A stretch of 64,000 nt of DNA from Parapedobacter deserti (GTDB lineage Bacteria; Bacteroidota; Bacteroidia; Sphingobacteriales; Sphingobacteriaceae), in contig NZ_JBHRTA010000009.1 in NCBI RefSeq assembly GCF_042646065.1, positions 1 through 64,000 of the forward strand, given 5' to 3'. Of the stretch, positions 52,753-62,700 are shown piece after piece. The translations under genes and the position numbers were made by a program. Under the pieces are notes generated by a model. That model ran no database searches, had not been told where the DNA came from, and saw only the letters and a program-made list of their open reading frames with translations. Within the stretch, counting starts at the first letter, position 1; each line of letters opens with the position of its first letter.

Positions 52753-55700
52753 TTACGTTGTTATTTTGGTTCGTGATCGGTACTCATTGGGCGAACATCC
52801 GTATTGTTTTTTGAACTCACGGAAGAAGTATGATTGGTTGTTGAAGCCGGTTTGGTAAAAAATTTCGTTGACCGTGAGCTGTGTGTTGATCAGTAATTGG
52901 GTAGCTTGCCTAAGCCGGATATGGCGGATGAACTCCGAAGGAGTCATACCGCTGATGGTTTTCAGTTTGCGGTAGAGCTGCATTTTGCTCATGGACAACG
53001 CTTGTTCGAGCATACCTGCATTGAGCTCGGGATTTTCGAGGTGCTTCATGATTGCCGATACCACGTCGCTGAGAAACTTCTCATGCTCGGAGTTGCCGCT
53101 GCGGATCATACTCTCCAACGAGTCGGCCTGCTGCAGTCGTTTATGCAGACGTGCCTGCTGTTCGAACAGGTTTTTTACACGTACCAGCAAATGGCTGGCA
53201 TGGAAAGGCTTGGCAAGGTAAGCATCTGCGCCGACCTCATATCCCTCATTGCGCTGCGCCAGCGTGCTTTTGGCTGAAAGGATGATAAACGGGATATGGC
53301 AGGTGGACGGGGTGTTTTTGACCTTGTCGCACAGCGTAAGGCCATCCATGCCGGGCATCATCACATCGCTGATAACCAGATCCGGCGGATGTTGCTGCAG
53401 CACGCTGATGGCTTCGATGCCGTCGCACGCCTCGTAGACGATGTAATGCGCTTGCAATACCTGCCGGATCAAAAAACGGATATCTTGCTCGTCTTCGACG
53501 ACCAGCACGGACTTTTTTTGTGTATCGGTCAGTTTTTCCAGTAAGGCGACCTGATTATAGGCCGCTGAATCCAAGGGTTGGGTGGCCGGTGCCGCCATTT
53601 CGGTATAGATGGGCGGGAGAGGCACCTCGGTTTCGGACAGGTGGTAGTCTTGATGCCGCTCCGAGGGGATGGGTAGGGTCACGTCAAAGGTGATCCATCC
53701 ATCGCTGATCGCAGCCCGGATGGAGCCGCCCATCACGCCGACCAGCTCACGGGTGAACGCCAAGCCGATGCCCGTGCTGTAGGTACCGGCAGCGCCGGAT
53801 TTACTGCTCTGGAACTGCTCAAAAATCCGCTCGTTTTCTTGCGGAGCCAAGCGGCAACCGGAATTAGCAACTTCCAGGTGCAGTGTGCCGGGGCTGCTGC
53901 CGTCCCGCCGCGCGCTGAACGATACATGTTTGCGGGGCCCTCCATGCTTGAAAGCATTGGAAAGTAGGTTGAAGACGATTTTTTCCAGTTTATCGGCGTC
54001 AACAGCGAATTGCAGGCCATCCGGTATCGCCAATTCGTAGGTGTTCTGCTGCTGCGCACTCAGCGGCCGGAAAACTTCGCAGAGCCTGCCCAACAGGGCC
54101 GATACATCCTGGTGACGGTAATCGGCGGTAATATGGCCAGCCTGTGCTTTGCGAAATTCCAGCAGCTGGTGCACCAAGTAAGTGAGGCGCGAGGTATGCT
54201 GGCGGAGCAGCGAGATCAATGGCTGCGACCGGACCGGACTTGTTGCCGGCGCTGCCTGCGCATGCTCCAACTGTTCGGCCGCGCCCACAAGCAAGGTAAG
54301 CGGTGTTTGCAGCTCATGTGCGATATGGGTGAAAAAATTGAGCTGGCTTTCGTGCAGGGCTTCATCTTTTTCGCGCAGCGTGCGTTCCAGTTGCAGACGG
54401 TGCCGGATGTTAAGTTTGTTTTTCCGGTCGTGGTACCACCAATACGCGAAGCCGAGCAGTGTCACCAGTACGGCGACGGTGAAGGGCCACGTCTGCCACC
54501 AGTAGGGTGCTATACGCAGGTCGATCACAGGTATGGCTTCGGTCCACAGGCTGCTGCCGTTTGACCACTTAACCAGCAGCCGGTAGCTGCCGGGTGGGAT
54601 GTTGCTATAGCTGATGTACCCGTCGCTGCGGCCGTACTGCCACGTCTGGTCGTGCCCTTCAAGCATCCAGACGTACTCGCAACGGTCTGCATAAAGGTAG
54701 CTGAGGGCATGGATATGGGCGGTAAAGAAATTTTCCCTGCGCGGCAGTGTGTGCCGTTCGACATGCCCGTCGCCAGGCTTGCGTACGATATACCGGCTCT
54801 CATCCGGGTGCTGGTTGCCGAGCCGCAGGCTGCGGATGACCAGGTTGGGAAGGCTGGTATCTCGCGGTAGCTGTTGGGGGTGGAAATAGCTGAACCCATG
54901 GATACCGCCGAAATACAGGTAACCAAGGGCATCTTTCCATACCGCACCATCACTGAATTCAGCACGGTTAAGCCCATCGTTTTCCTGAAACTGCACTACC
55001 TGGCCGTTGTCGGGATTGATGCGGGCTAACCCCTTGTTTGTGCTGACCCATATCAAGCCCTCATCATCGGCCGTGATAGCGTGGATGGTGTTGTTGGGCA
55101 ATCCTTCATGGTGGGTGATGTGGCGGAAAGCAGGCTGCCGCAGGTCCGAATCGGCCAGTGAAAGGTAGTTCAACCCATAGCTCGTGCCCACCCACAAGCG
55201 GTCGGCACCATCGCGGCAAAGGGAGAGCACATCGTTATTGCTCAGGCTATTTTCATATGAAAAAGCCTTAAAGTTGGTAATTTGTCCGCTGGCCTTGTCC
55301 AGTAAGGACAACCCGCCGTAGCGGCAGGCCACCCATAGCTGATTTGCAGGTCCGAAACATAGCGAGTAGACGATGTCATTGGCCAGCCCGCCGGTACAGG
55401 CCTGGTACCGGTACTGCCGGATGAACTGCACGCGGATATCGCCGTTGGGCGACCGGACGGTGCGCAGGTGGATAAGCCCATATCCGCTGGTGCCTACCCA
55501 TAGGGAGCCGTCGGGGTCTTCCAGAATGGCGTATACCGAGCCAAATAGGGGAAAGTCCTGATGCCCTTCCAATTGGCTCCAGTTTAACAGCCGGTGCCGG
55601 TGTTTGTCGTAGATGCTTAGCCCCTTTCCATCGGTGCCGACATAAACAAGATCGTTTTGTGTGCTGTGCACGATCGAAAATACATCACGGTTGTTCAGGG

Positions 55701-56871
55701 ATTCATTGAGGTGATGGTGCCATGTTCCCCGCCGGGTGTCCTGCGGCACGAAATTCGGGAGTATGGAAATACCGCCGCCCTTGGTGCCGACCCAGAGATC
55801 GCCCGCCACTTCGGCGATGGCCCGTACGGGCGGAAGCGACTGTGTGCTGTGCGGCGAGAGGGTTCGGAAGGGGTTGTTGTACTGTGAAACCCGCACAAGT
55901 CCGTTCCCGTCGGTGGCTACCCATAGCAGTTGTTCATTTCCTGTGGTCCAGCCCCTGATTTTCAGGTCTTGCAGCAGTTGCATGCCAGCAGGCAGCGACT
56001 GGGAACCAAATGACGCATCAAACACACGCACGCCCTGAGTGGCCACCGCAACGTAATAGCGTCCATTATACCAACTGATTGCGCTTACAGGGCTCCCGAT
56101 GTCGGCAACCGGCACGGGTTCAACGGTACCGGGTTCAATGCGGTAAAGTGTCCCCGCGGCGCCGCTCAGGAACACGAAACCATTGGCGAGGTGGAGGCCG
56201 GTGGTAGCCGATTGATCGGGCGAAAGCCGGTAAGCTGTGCGGAAATCGCCAGCAGCAGTAAGTGTACAGGCAACGACTTCGCCACCGCTATTGCGTATCC
56301 ACAACCGGTTCGAGCCGTCGATGCGCATGTCGGAAAGCGGGGTACGCACACCCTGAAGCGGCTGTGCAACAAATGAATCAAGATCGGCATCGTAGCGCAT
56401 CAGCGTTTCGCCCGGCGTGCGTGCGAAAAGCCGTCCGGCGGTGTCGGCCACCAAGCCGAAGCCATTTTCGCCGATGCCCTGTGGCCCGTTTTCCTGATAA
56501 AAAAAGTGGCTAAACGTCCCGGTCGCTTTGTCATACCGGGAAATGCCCTCAACGGTCGTGATCCATATCCGGTTGTCGCGGTCTTCCAGCAGTTCGCGCA
56601 CGACATTACTGACCAGACCCCGGCGGGTGTCATCTCCTCCGAAGTTGATCACGTGGAAGGTTTGGCCATCGTACCGGTTGAGTCCGTCCCACGTACCGAT
56701 CCACAGCACGCCATCCCTGTCCTGTAGTATGCAGTTGACAGCGCTGTTGGACAACCCATTGCGGTTGTCTAACTGTAATGCGCTGTAAGCCGGTTGGCTG
56801 GTTTGGCCGGCGGCAAACTGCCAACCGATAAATGCGATGACGGCAGCGATACGTAACCAGTGAAAGCACAT
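52753..56871 (-). CDS. Hybrid two-component system regulator (sensor histidine kinase, receiver, AraC), locus C
   Basis: About 1372 residues. A signal peptide (VIAFIGWQFAAGQT) leads into a periplasmic sensor of two Reg_prop beta-propellers (about 25-680, repeats such as DRDGVLWIGTWDGLNRYDGQ) and a Y_Y_Y domain (about 700-780). One transmembrane helix (about 790-812) is followed by the kinase core with His852 in FFTHIAHELQTPLTLL and an ATPase domain (NLLSNAFKHGG), a receiver with Asp1169 (LVISDVMMPGMDG) and a C-terminal AraC helix-turn-helix (NEIFYQTGFNNQSYFFREFK). Such HTCS proteins sense glycan oligosaccharides and activate the adjacent SusC/SusD operon. The frame opens at TTG 56877; ATG 56871 is the likely start. 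A TAACTTTG element lies directly before it. Confidence 0.95.
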   Translation of the reverse strand: MCFHWLRIAAVIAFIGWQFAAGQTSQPAYSALQLDNRNGLSNSAVNCILQDRDGVLWIGTWDGLNRYDGQTFHVINFGGDDTRRGLVSNVVRELLEDRDNRIWITTVEGISRYDKATGTFSHFFYQENGPQGIGENGFGLVADTAGRLFARTPGETLMRYDADLDSFVAQPLQGVRTPLSDMRIDGSNRLWIRNSGGEVVACTLTAAGDFRTAYRLSPDQSATTGLHLANGFVFLSGAAGTLYRIEPGTVEPVPVADIGSPVSAISWYNGRYYVAVATQGVRVFDASFGSQSLPAGMQLLQDLKIRGWTTGNEQLLWVATDGNGLVRVSQYNNPFRTLSPHSTQSLPPVRAIAEVAGDLWVGTKGGGISILPNFVPQDTRRGTWHHHLNESLNNRDVFSIVHSTQNDLVYVGTDGKGLSIYDKHRHRLLNWSQLEGHQDFPLFGSVYAILEDPDGSLWVGTSGYGLIHLRTVRSPNGDIRVQFIRQYRYQACTGGLANDIVYSLCFGPANQLWVACRYGGLSLLDKASGQITNFKAFSYENSLSNNDVLSLCRDGADRLWVGTSYGLNYLSLADSDLRQPAFRHITHHEGLPNNTIHAITADDEGLIWVSTNKGLARINPDNGQVVQFQENDGLNRAEFSDGAVWKDALGYLYFGGIHGFSYFHPQQLPRDTSLPNLVIRSLRLGNQHPDESRYIVRKPGDGHVERHTLPRRENFFTAHIHALSYLYADRCEYVWMLEGHDQTWQYGRSDGYISYSNIPPGSYRLLVKWSNGSSLWTEAIPVIDLRIAPYWWQTWPFTVAVLVTLLGFAYWWYHDRKNKLNIRHRLQLERTLREKDEALHESQLNFFTHIAHELQTPLTLLVGAAEQLEHAQAAPATSPVRSQPLISLLRQHTSRLTYLVHQLLEFRKAQAGHITADYRHQDVSALLGRLCEVFRPLSAQQQNTYELAIPDGLQFAVDADKLEKIVFNLLSNAFKHGGPRKHVSFSARRDGSSPGTLHLEVANSGCRLAPQENERIFEQFQSSKSGAAGTYSTGIGLAFTRELVGVMGGSIRAAISDGWITFDVTLPIPSERHQDYHLSETEVPLPPIYTEMAAPATQPLDSAAYNQVALLEKLTDTQKKSVLVVEDEQDIRFLIRQVLQAHYIVYEACDGIEAISVLQQHPPDLVISDVMMPGMDGLTLCDKVKNTPSTCHIPFIILSAKSTLAQRNEGYEVGADAYLAKPFHASHLLVRVKNLFEQQARLHKRLQQADSLESMIRSGNSEHEKFLSDVVSAIMKHLENPELNAGMLEQALSMSKMQLYRKLKTISGMTPSEFIRHIRLRQATQLLINTQLTVNEIFYQTGFNNQSYFFREFKKQYGCSPNEYRSRTKITT

Positions 56872-57041
56872 GCCCAAAGTTACGTAATTGTTCTACCGAT
56901 CGGGCACGCTTTTGTTCTTTCACAAGTTCAAATTGTCCGCCTTTGCGAAACAGTGACACTTCGCCTTGTAAAATAGGCGCACCTTTTTTGCATATCTTTT
57001 TGCGGCATCCCGGTTTTGTAGCTATTGGCAGCCGCAGTTAT

Positions 57042-57062
57042 ATGGACTGCCTTTCAGTCCAT
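57042..57062 (-). terminator. Possible terminator hairpin downstream of the locus D operon
   Basis: ATGGACTG (57042-57049) and CAGTCCAT (57055-57062) form a perfect 8-bp stem with a five-base loop, 37 bases beyond the tlpA-like stop codon. No T-tract follows on the minus strand, so termination is uncertain. Confidence 0.4.
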
Positions 57063-57098
57063 GATTGCATGAAGTCAGTAGAAAAAACTTCGTTGGCG

Positions 57099-58217
57099 CT
57101 ATTCGAACAGTTGCTGTAGCTTTTCGTGCAGCGCGTCCCCGCGGAGGTCTCTGGCTACAATTTTGCCGGAAGGATCGATCAGGAAATTCTGTGGGATGGC
57201 TTTGACGCCGTATAGTTGTGCAGCTTTGTTTTTCCATCCCTGCAAGTCGGATACTTGCGTCCATTCCAGTCCGTCATCCGCAATGGCTTTGAGCCATGCT
57301 TGCCGCCCTGTCTCACTGTCGAGCGATACGCCCAAAATCGTGAAACCCCGGTCTTTGAATTGCCGGTATGCCGCAACCAGATGCGGGTTTTCTACCCTGC
57401 AGGGTTTGCACCAGCTTGCCCAGAAATCAACCAGTACATAGCCTCCCCGGAAATCAGCGAGGTGCACGTCCTTCCCGTCGGGTGTGGGTTGCGTGAAGTC
57501 TGGTGCAGGCTGGCCCTCGCTGGTTTGCTTGGCCTGGACCAACTGGGCACCTAATACCTGGCCTGGATAGCTTTGGCGCACGTGGAGCGCCAGGGAACGG
57601 TAAAGCGGCTCCAGCATGCTGGCATCAGGCATGGGACCGGCATACTGATGCAACGCTTCAACGCTGGCAATGCTGCCCGGGTGCTCTTGGGCGAAACGGC
57701 GATACGTTTCCCGGCGTGCGGCAACCAGTGAATCTCGGCGCGCCGCAAGGGCGCTGTCGCCGGGAATTTGCTTCAGGGCGGCCGATACCTGCCGAAGCGT
57801 CATACTTAGCGGCTGGAGACGACCCTGGAGTTGTTGGAAATCGCCGTTGGTGGTACCCGGTTCAAAGCGGATATGGATGACCGAATCGACCTCGGGCAAC
57901 TCCTGCCGGCCCGGTGACACAAAGAATTCCAGCATATCTCGTGTGCCTTTTCCATGGCCACCATGGTTGACTAACAGGTACGCCTTTTCCTCGCCCGGCA
58001 AATGGCCGGTGAAACGAAAGGTTCCATCGACCAGGTGGACCGAGTCGGTCACCGGCTCTGTGCGTATGCCGTAAATAAGATAAGCCGTGGCGGATGTGTC
58101 GGTTGTAGACACCTTTCCTTTTAACTCAAAGGGCTGCTGCGATGTTTGAGCGGTGGCTGGAACCTGAGTAAGGCCCATAACGGCGGTGGTGATGAAAGCG
58201 ATCGATTGCCAATTCAT
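57099..58217 (-). CDS. TlpA-like thioredoxin-fold protein with N-terminal DUF4369-like domain, locus D
   Basis: A 372-residue exported protein. The signal peptide ends near TAQTSQQ. An N-terminal beta-rich DUF4369-like domain (about 30-130) and a helical linker precede a TlpA/AhpC-type thioredoxin domain (about 235-372) with the redox motif WCKPC (Cys270, Cys273; VLVDFWASWCKPC) and the cis-proline segment VKAIPQNFLIDPSGK. It acts as a disulfide oxidoreductase in the periplasm or at the outer membrane. It follows susD by 11 bases, so it belongs to the same operon. TlpA-like proteins often accompany SusC/SusD loci, but their role there is not established. Confidence 0.9.
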   Translation of the reverse strand: MNWQSIAFITTAVMGLTQVPATAQTSQQPFELKGKVSTTDTSATAYLIYGIRTEPVTDSVHLVDGTFRFTGHLPGEEKAYLLVNHGGHGKGTRDMLEFFVSPGRQELPEVDSVIHIRFEPGTTNGDFQQLQGRLQPLSMTLRQVSAALKQIPGDSALAARRDSLVAARRETYRRFAQEHPGSIASVEALHQYAGPMPDASMLEPLYRSLALHVRQSYPGQVLGAQLVQAKQTSEGQPAPDFTQPTPDGKDVHLADFRGGYVLVDFWASWCKPCRVENPHLVAAYRQFKDRGFTILGVSLDSETGRQAWLKAIADDGLEWTQVSDLQGWKNKAAQLYGVKAIPQNFLIDPSGKIVARDLRGDALHEKLQQLFE

Positions 58218-58228
58218 GACGTATTGTG

Positions 58229-59713
58229 TTAGGGATTGTTTACTAACTGGGGTGATTGGGTAAGTAGTTTTTCGGAGAACCTAAGGACGAAACGCTCCGG
58301 TTTCAGGTGAAAGGTCGCCTTGACTTCACCCGTTGCGTCGTATAGGGTATGTGTGTAGCTGGCACCAGCGAAAAGCGGATCTACCGATAACCGGCGCATG
58401 TCGAACCAGCGGAAGCCGAGCGTGGCGAATTCGCGTCTGCGTTCGTCAATGATGAAGCGGATAAGCGCTTCTCGGGTCTCGGGTACATCGGCCGCGGTGG
58501 CCGCAGGCATCCGTTTGCTGCGCAGCGTTATAAGCGCCTCCCGTGCGCCGGACAAATCGTTTGTGCGGGCGCGTGCCTCGGCTAGCAACAGGTACAGGTC
58601 GGGAAGCTGAGCGCCTACTGAGCCGCCGATAAACCCTGCCCGCGAACGGTAGAGGCCGGTGGGCAACAATGGCCCCGGCCCGGGAGCAACGGGACTGTAG
58701 GCGTTGCTGTATAGGAGCAGCCGCCGGTCGTCTGCCGTGAAAAGGGCATGGGTTTCTGGGCTAATGATCAGTGGTGCCCCGTATCCGAGCCAAGTGATGC
58801 CTGCAGCAAGCTCGCCCTTGAGTGTTTCGGGGTAGCCGTGCCCCTGTGATGCCGTAGAACCGACATCCGGGGTGAGGAAAACATAGCCGATGGGCGCGGG
58901 GGATACCGTGGCGGTGTTGTAGTCGATAAGCCCCACCTTGCCACTCACGGTAAATTGCGTAGGCAAATCGGCATGCGATTGGTTCAGCCAGCGGGATGCT
59001 TCATCCGCGTTGCCAGCAAACAGGTAGACCTTACCTAATAGCAACGCTGCGGCCGCGCGGGAGTAGCGGTTTGAGGTGTTCTGCTGCAGGGGGAGGAACG
59101 GGATGGCTTCATGCAGGTCTGCGACAATGCGGTCGTAAACTTCTTGCACGGTAGCCCGTTTGAACTCCTGCTGGGTGAAGTCACTTTTCAATACCAGCGG
59201 CACACCGAGATCGGTGGCTGCCGTGGCCGGATCATAGGGCTTGCCAAAGAAATTGACGAGGTTGAAATAGGCGAAAGCACGATGGGCGAGGGCCTCGGCC
59301 CGATACTGCAGTTTTTGTTGTTCGGAACCGCCTTCCGCATCGAGCACCTCGTGAATGATTTTGTTGGCGGTGTAGATGCGGTGGTAGAAGGCGTTGACTT
59401 CTTCGGTATCTTCATCAGGACGGTACACATCGTCTGCCCATTCGAAAAGACGGTGGTTGCGGCTATCCGGCGCGCCGAATCGGGCAGGTGTAGCATAATG
59501 GGGCTCCAAGGCGGCCACGTCGTCGCCCAGGATGTTCCATGTGTTGAGGAGGATGCTGTTGCTCGCGATCTGCGTAAGCCTCGAATATTCGAGGAGGTTG
59601 TTATAGTCGCTGATGGTGCTGGCGATGACCTGTCCTTTGGGCTTTACATCCAGGAAGTCAGCAGTGCAGGAGAAACTCAACAGTGCTGCGGAAAAGAGCG
59701 TTATTTTTTTCAT
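58229..59713 (-). CDS. RagB/SusD family surface nutrient-binding lipoprotein, locus D
   Basis: A 494-residue lipoprotein with lipobox ALLSFSC and a SusD-like start (FLDVKPKGQVIASTISDYNN). Core helices (RAEALAHRAFAYFNLVNFFG, KPYDP) and the terminal block (FIIDERRREFATLGFRWFDM) are present. It belongs to the compact SusD subgroup often paired with STN-type SusC and TlpA-like proteins. Spacing to susC is 12 bases. Confidence 0.93.
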   Translation of the reverse strand: MKKITLFSAALLSFSCTADFLDVKPKGQVIASTISDYNNLLEYSRLTQIASNSILLNTWNILGDDVAALEPHYATPARFGAPDSRNHRLFEWADDVYRPDEDTEEVNAFYHRIYTANKIIHEVLDAEGGSEQQKLQYRAEALAHRAFAYFNLVNFFGKPYDPATAATDLGVPLVLKSDFTQQEFKRATVQEVYDRIVADLHEAIPFLPLQQNTSNRYSRAAAALLLGKVYLFAGNADEASRWLNQSHADLPTQFTVSGKVGLIDYNTATVSPAPIGYVFLTPDVGSTASQGHGYPETLKGELAAGITWLGYGAPLIISPETHALFTADDRRLLLYSNAYSPVAPGPGPLLPTGLYRSRAGFIGGSVGAQLPDLYLLLAEARARTNDLSGAREALITLRSKRMPAATAADVPETREALIRFIIDERRREFATLGFRWFDMRRLSVDPLFAGASYTHTLYDATGEVKATFHLKPERFVLRFSEKLLTQSPQLVNNP

Positions 59714-59725
59714 GATGGCTTCAGA

Positions 59726-62700
59726 TTAAAAGTTAAGGTGCGCACCTAAGGTGAACGAACGCTGGTTAAAGGGAATGCGGTGGATTCCGGTCACATAATC
59801 GGTGCCGCGTGCGCCCATCCCGTTGTAAAACTCGGGATCAATGCCGTGTCGATTTGCCCTCCAAAGCATCGCGTTGTTGAGTTGCGCGCGGAGTGTCAAC
59901 TGTTTGATACGGGCAAGGCCCAAGGCGGACGCAGGCAGGTCGTAGGTAAGGGTAATGTCGCGAAGTTTGATGTAATCGCCCCGCACTACATTGATGTCTG
60001 CTGCCGTATAATAGTTGAGGTCGGTGCGGGAAGTCCGGTCTGCCGCGGGGTCAAACGCCGGGATATCGGTGTTTGCCTCATCTCCCGGTTGCTGCCACCG
60101 GTTGAGAAAGTCTTGGTGTAAGTTGCCGGTGGAATAATTGGTTGCCGTGGCGCGGTCGGTGTAAAATGTATTGACATCTCGCCGTAGCACGAAATCGAAA
60201 CTGTAAACAATGTTGACGTCTAATCCAAATTGCCGATAACGGAAAAAGTTTGAAAGGCCGCCACGGATCAATGGGGTGGTACTGCCTGCATTGACCAGGT
60301 CGCCGATGCGGGCCACCGAGGGTTCCTTAGTCGTCGATCCGTCGGCGAGGCGGATGGTGGGATCGCCCTGGCCATCTAGCCCCGCGTACCGGTAAGCAAA
60401 CAGGCTGAACGGCTGATGGCCTTCAACTAAGCCCAGGTTGGCCGGATCGAAATATAATGCAGATGCTCCGCGGATGATGTCGCTTGCATAAACGAGCGGA
60501 CTCTCGGTATGCAATGACACGACTTTCCCCTTGTTGCGGGCGAAGGTTAGCTGGGTAGACCACGAAAAATCGGGGGTTTGCACATTTCGGCTTTGCAAGC
60601 TGACCTCAAGGCCCTGGTTGTTGATCACGCCCGAATTGCCGAAGACTACCGGATACCCGGTGAAGGCACTTTGCGGGACGTACCCAAGCAAGTCGGTGGT
60701 ATGCTTGTGGTAGTAGTCAATGCTGCCGCTAAGGCGCCGACCGAATAGACTGAAGTCCACTCCGGCATTGATGTTCTGCGTCTGTTCCCAGCTCAATCGG
60801 CTGTTTCCGGGCACGTTGATGTAGGTGGCATTGATGGATCCCGCGGGCACCCCAAAGGCGAAGCCGGGCGCGAGAATGTCATACGACGCACCCGAACCGG
60901 GCGCCGGCGAATTTCCGGTGATGCCATAGGTGGCGCGCACCTGCAGGCGGTTTACCCACTGCACCGCTTGCAGATACGGTTCGTCGGAAAGCAACCAGCT
61001 GGCACCGACCGACCATACCGGCCTGGCCTGTGCCGAGATGTCTTTGCCAAAAAGGTTCGACTGGTCGAATCGGGTGCTGGCATTTAACGTATACTTGCGT
61101 AGCAACGTGTAAGCTGCATTGGCATAGTATGAGCGGAAGCGAGTATCCAGGTAGGTTTCGTTGTACTGATCATTCACTCGGTAGGTGGCATTGGTGTTGA
61201 TGATGGTGTTGGCGATGCCTGCGCTAGTGGTATTGTAATCAATCGGCTTGAAGGTAAGCAGGTTTTCGTCGTAACCGCGCAGTCGGTTGGTAACTGCGGC
61301 CCGGGTCTGGCGCTGATACTCGGCGCCGGCCAGCACATTGAGTTGGTGGATGCCATCCGCCCAATCGTTGTTATATGAAAACTGGTTGCGGATGGTCCAG
61401 TTGCGCTGCTGTATATTGATGTGCTGCAGGGTGCCGCCCGTGGTCGGTAAGTAAGACAGTACCGAAGGCGCGGTGACGGTCATTTTACCGATTTCCACTT
61501 GTCCGTCGAATCCGCTCGCCGCATCGTAGGCGCGCTCTTGGGTGTTCGCCAGATCGACACCGTAAACACCTTCAAAGCGCAGGCCCTTCCACAGGTCTAC
61601 CTGCGCACCGGACAGGATGCGGCTGTTGAGCAGGCTACTGTGGGTGTGGCCGCTGTCGAATTGATGGGCCGGATTGAAGGACAGCTGGAGGCGACCGATG
61701 TCGGTAAGCCCCTCGCTCTGCGTTTCGTACGACTGCCGAAGTGCGTCGCTCCAATACAGCCATGAATGATCAAATGGCTGACCGTCTGCGTCTTCAAACA
61801 ACGCATAGGGCACAAATCGGCTGTCTGGCGCGATGGCCCGCTTGGCGCCTCGCTCCTGATAGAATACATTCGTGATGAGGTAAATGCCTATGCGGTTGTG
61901 TGGCTGGTAATCCTGGCGCGCGTTGAGCTGATATAGCTGATCTCGGTTGCCGGGGGTGGCGTCCTGCTGGCCGGTATAAGCCAGCGAAGCATAGGCGCCA
62001 TAACGTTCGCCTCTGCCCGACAGCGAAAGGGTATGGTTGGTTAGGGCGGCATTTCTATACCACAGGTCCTTCATTTGCTGTAGGTTATCCCACGCGGCCA
62101 GCTCGGGTAGTGTGGTGTTTCGGTAGCCAACGGGTGCTTCCTGTGCGCGCCCGTACAGGAGGTACTCATGCGGCAGGATGGCGTTTCGGCCGCTGGTGGC
62201 GTTTGGTGCGTTGATGGTGGCCCAGTCTGTAGCTCCATCGCGCACATAGCCGGGCATCGTGTAGAGCTGCTCCATGGTCTGGGCGTATTGGCTGCTGGTC
62301 ATTGTAGGGAAGACATCGATACCGGGCTTGCCCCGGAAACTATAGAACATGTCGTATTCTACCTGGAACCGGCCTCCGCTTTCGGGGCCTTTCTTCGTGG
62401 TGATCACAATAACTCCGTTTGATGCCCGTGCTCCCCAGATGGATGCCGCGGTGGCGTCTTTTAGCACCGTGACATCCGCCACATCATTCGGGTTGACCAT
62501 CGCTAGGCTGGGCACGGCAATCCCATCAACGATATATAGCGGTTCTGAAGCGCCGTTGACGGTAGAAAGGCCTCGGATGCTGACGGGGTAAAATTCGCCA
62601 TTGGTGGCGCCGGCATTGAGGCTTAATCCCGGTATCAAGCCATCCAGCCGTTCCAGCACGTTCATCGTGCCGCTTCGCTTGTTGAACACCTGGAGTTCGG

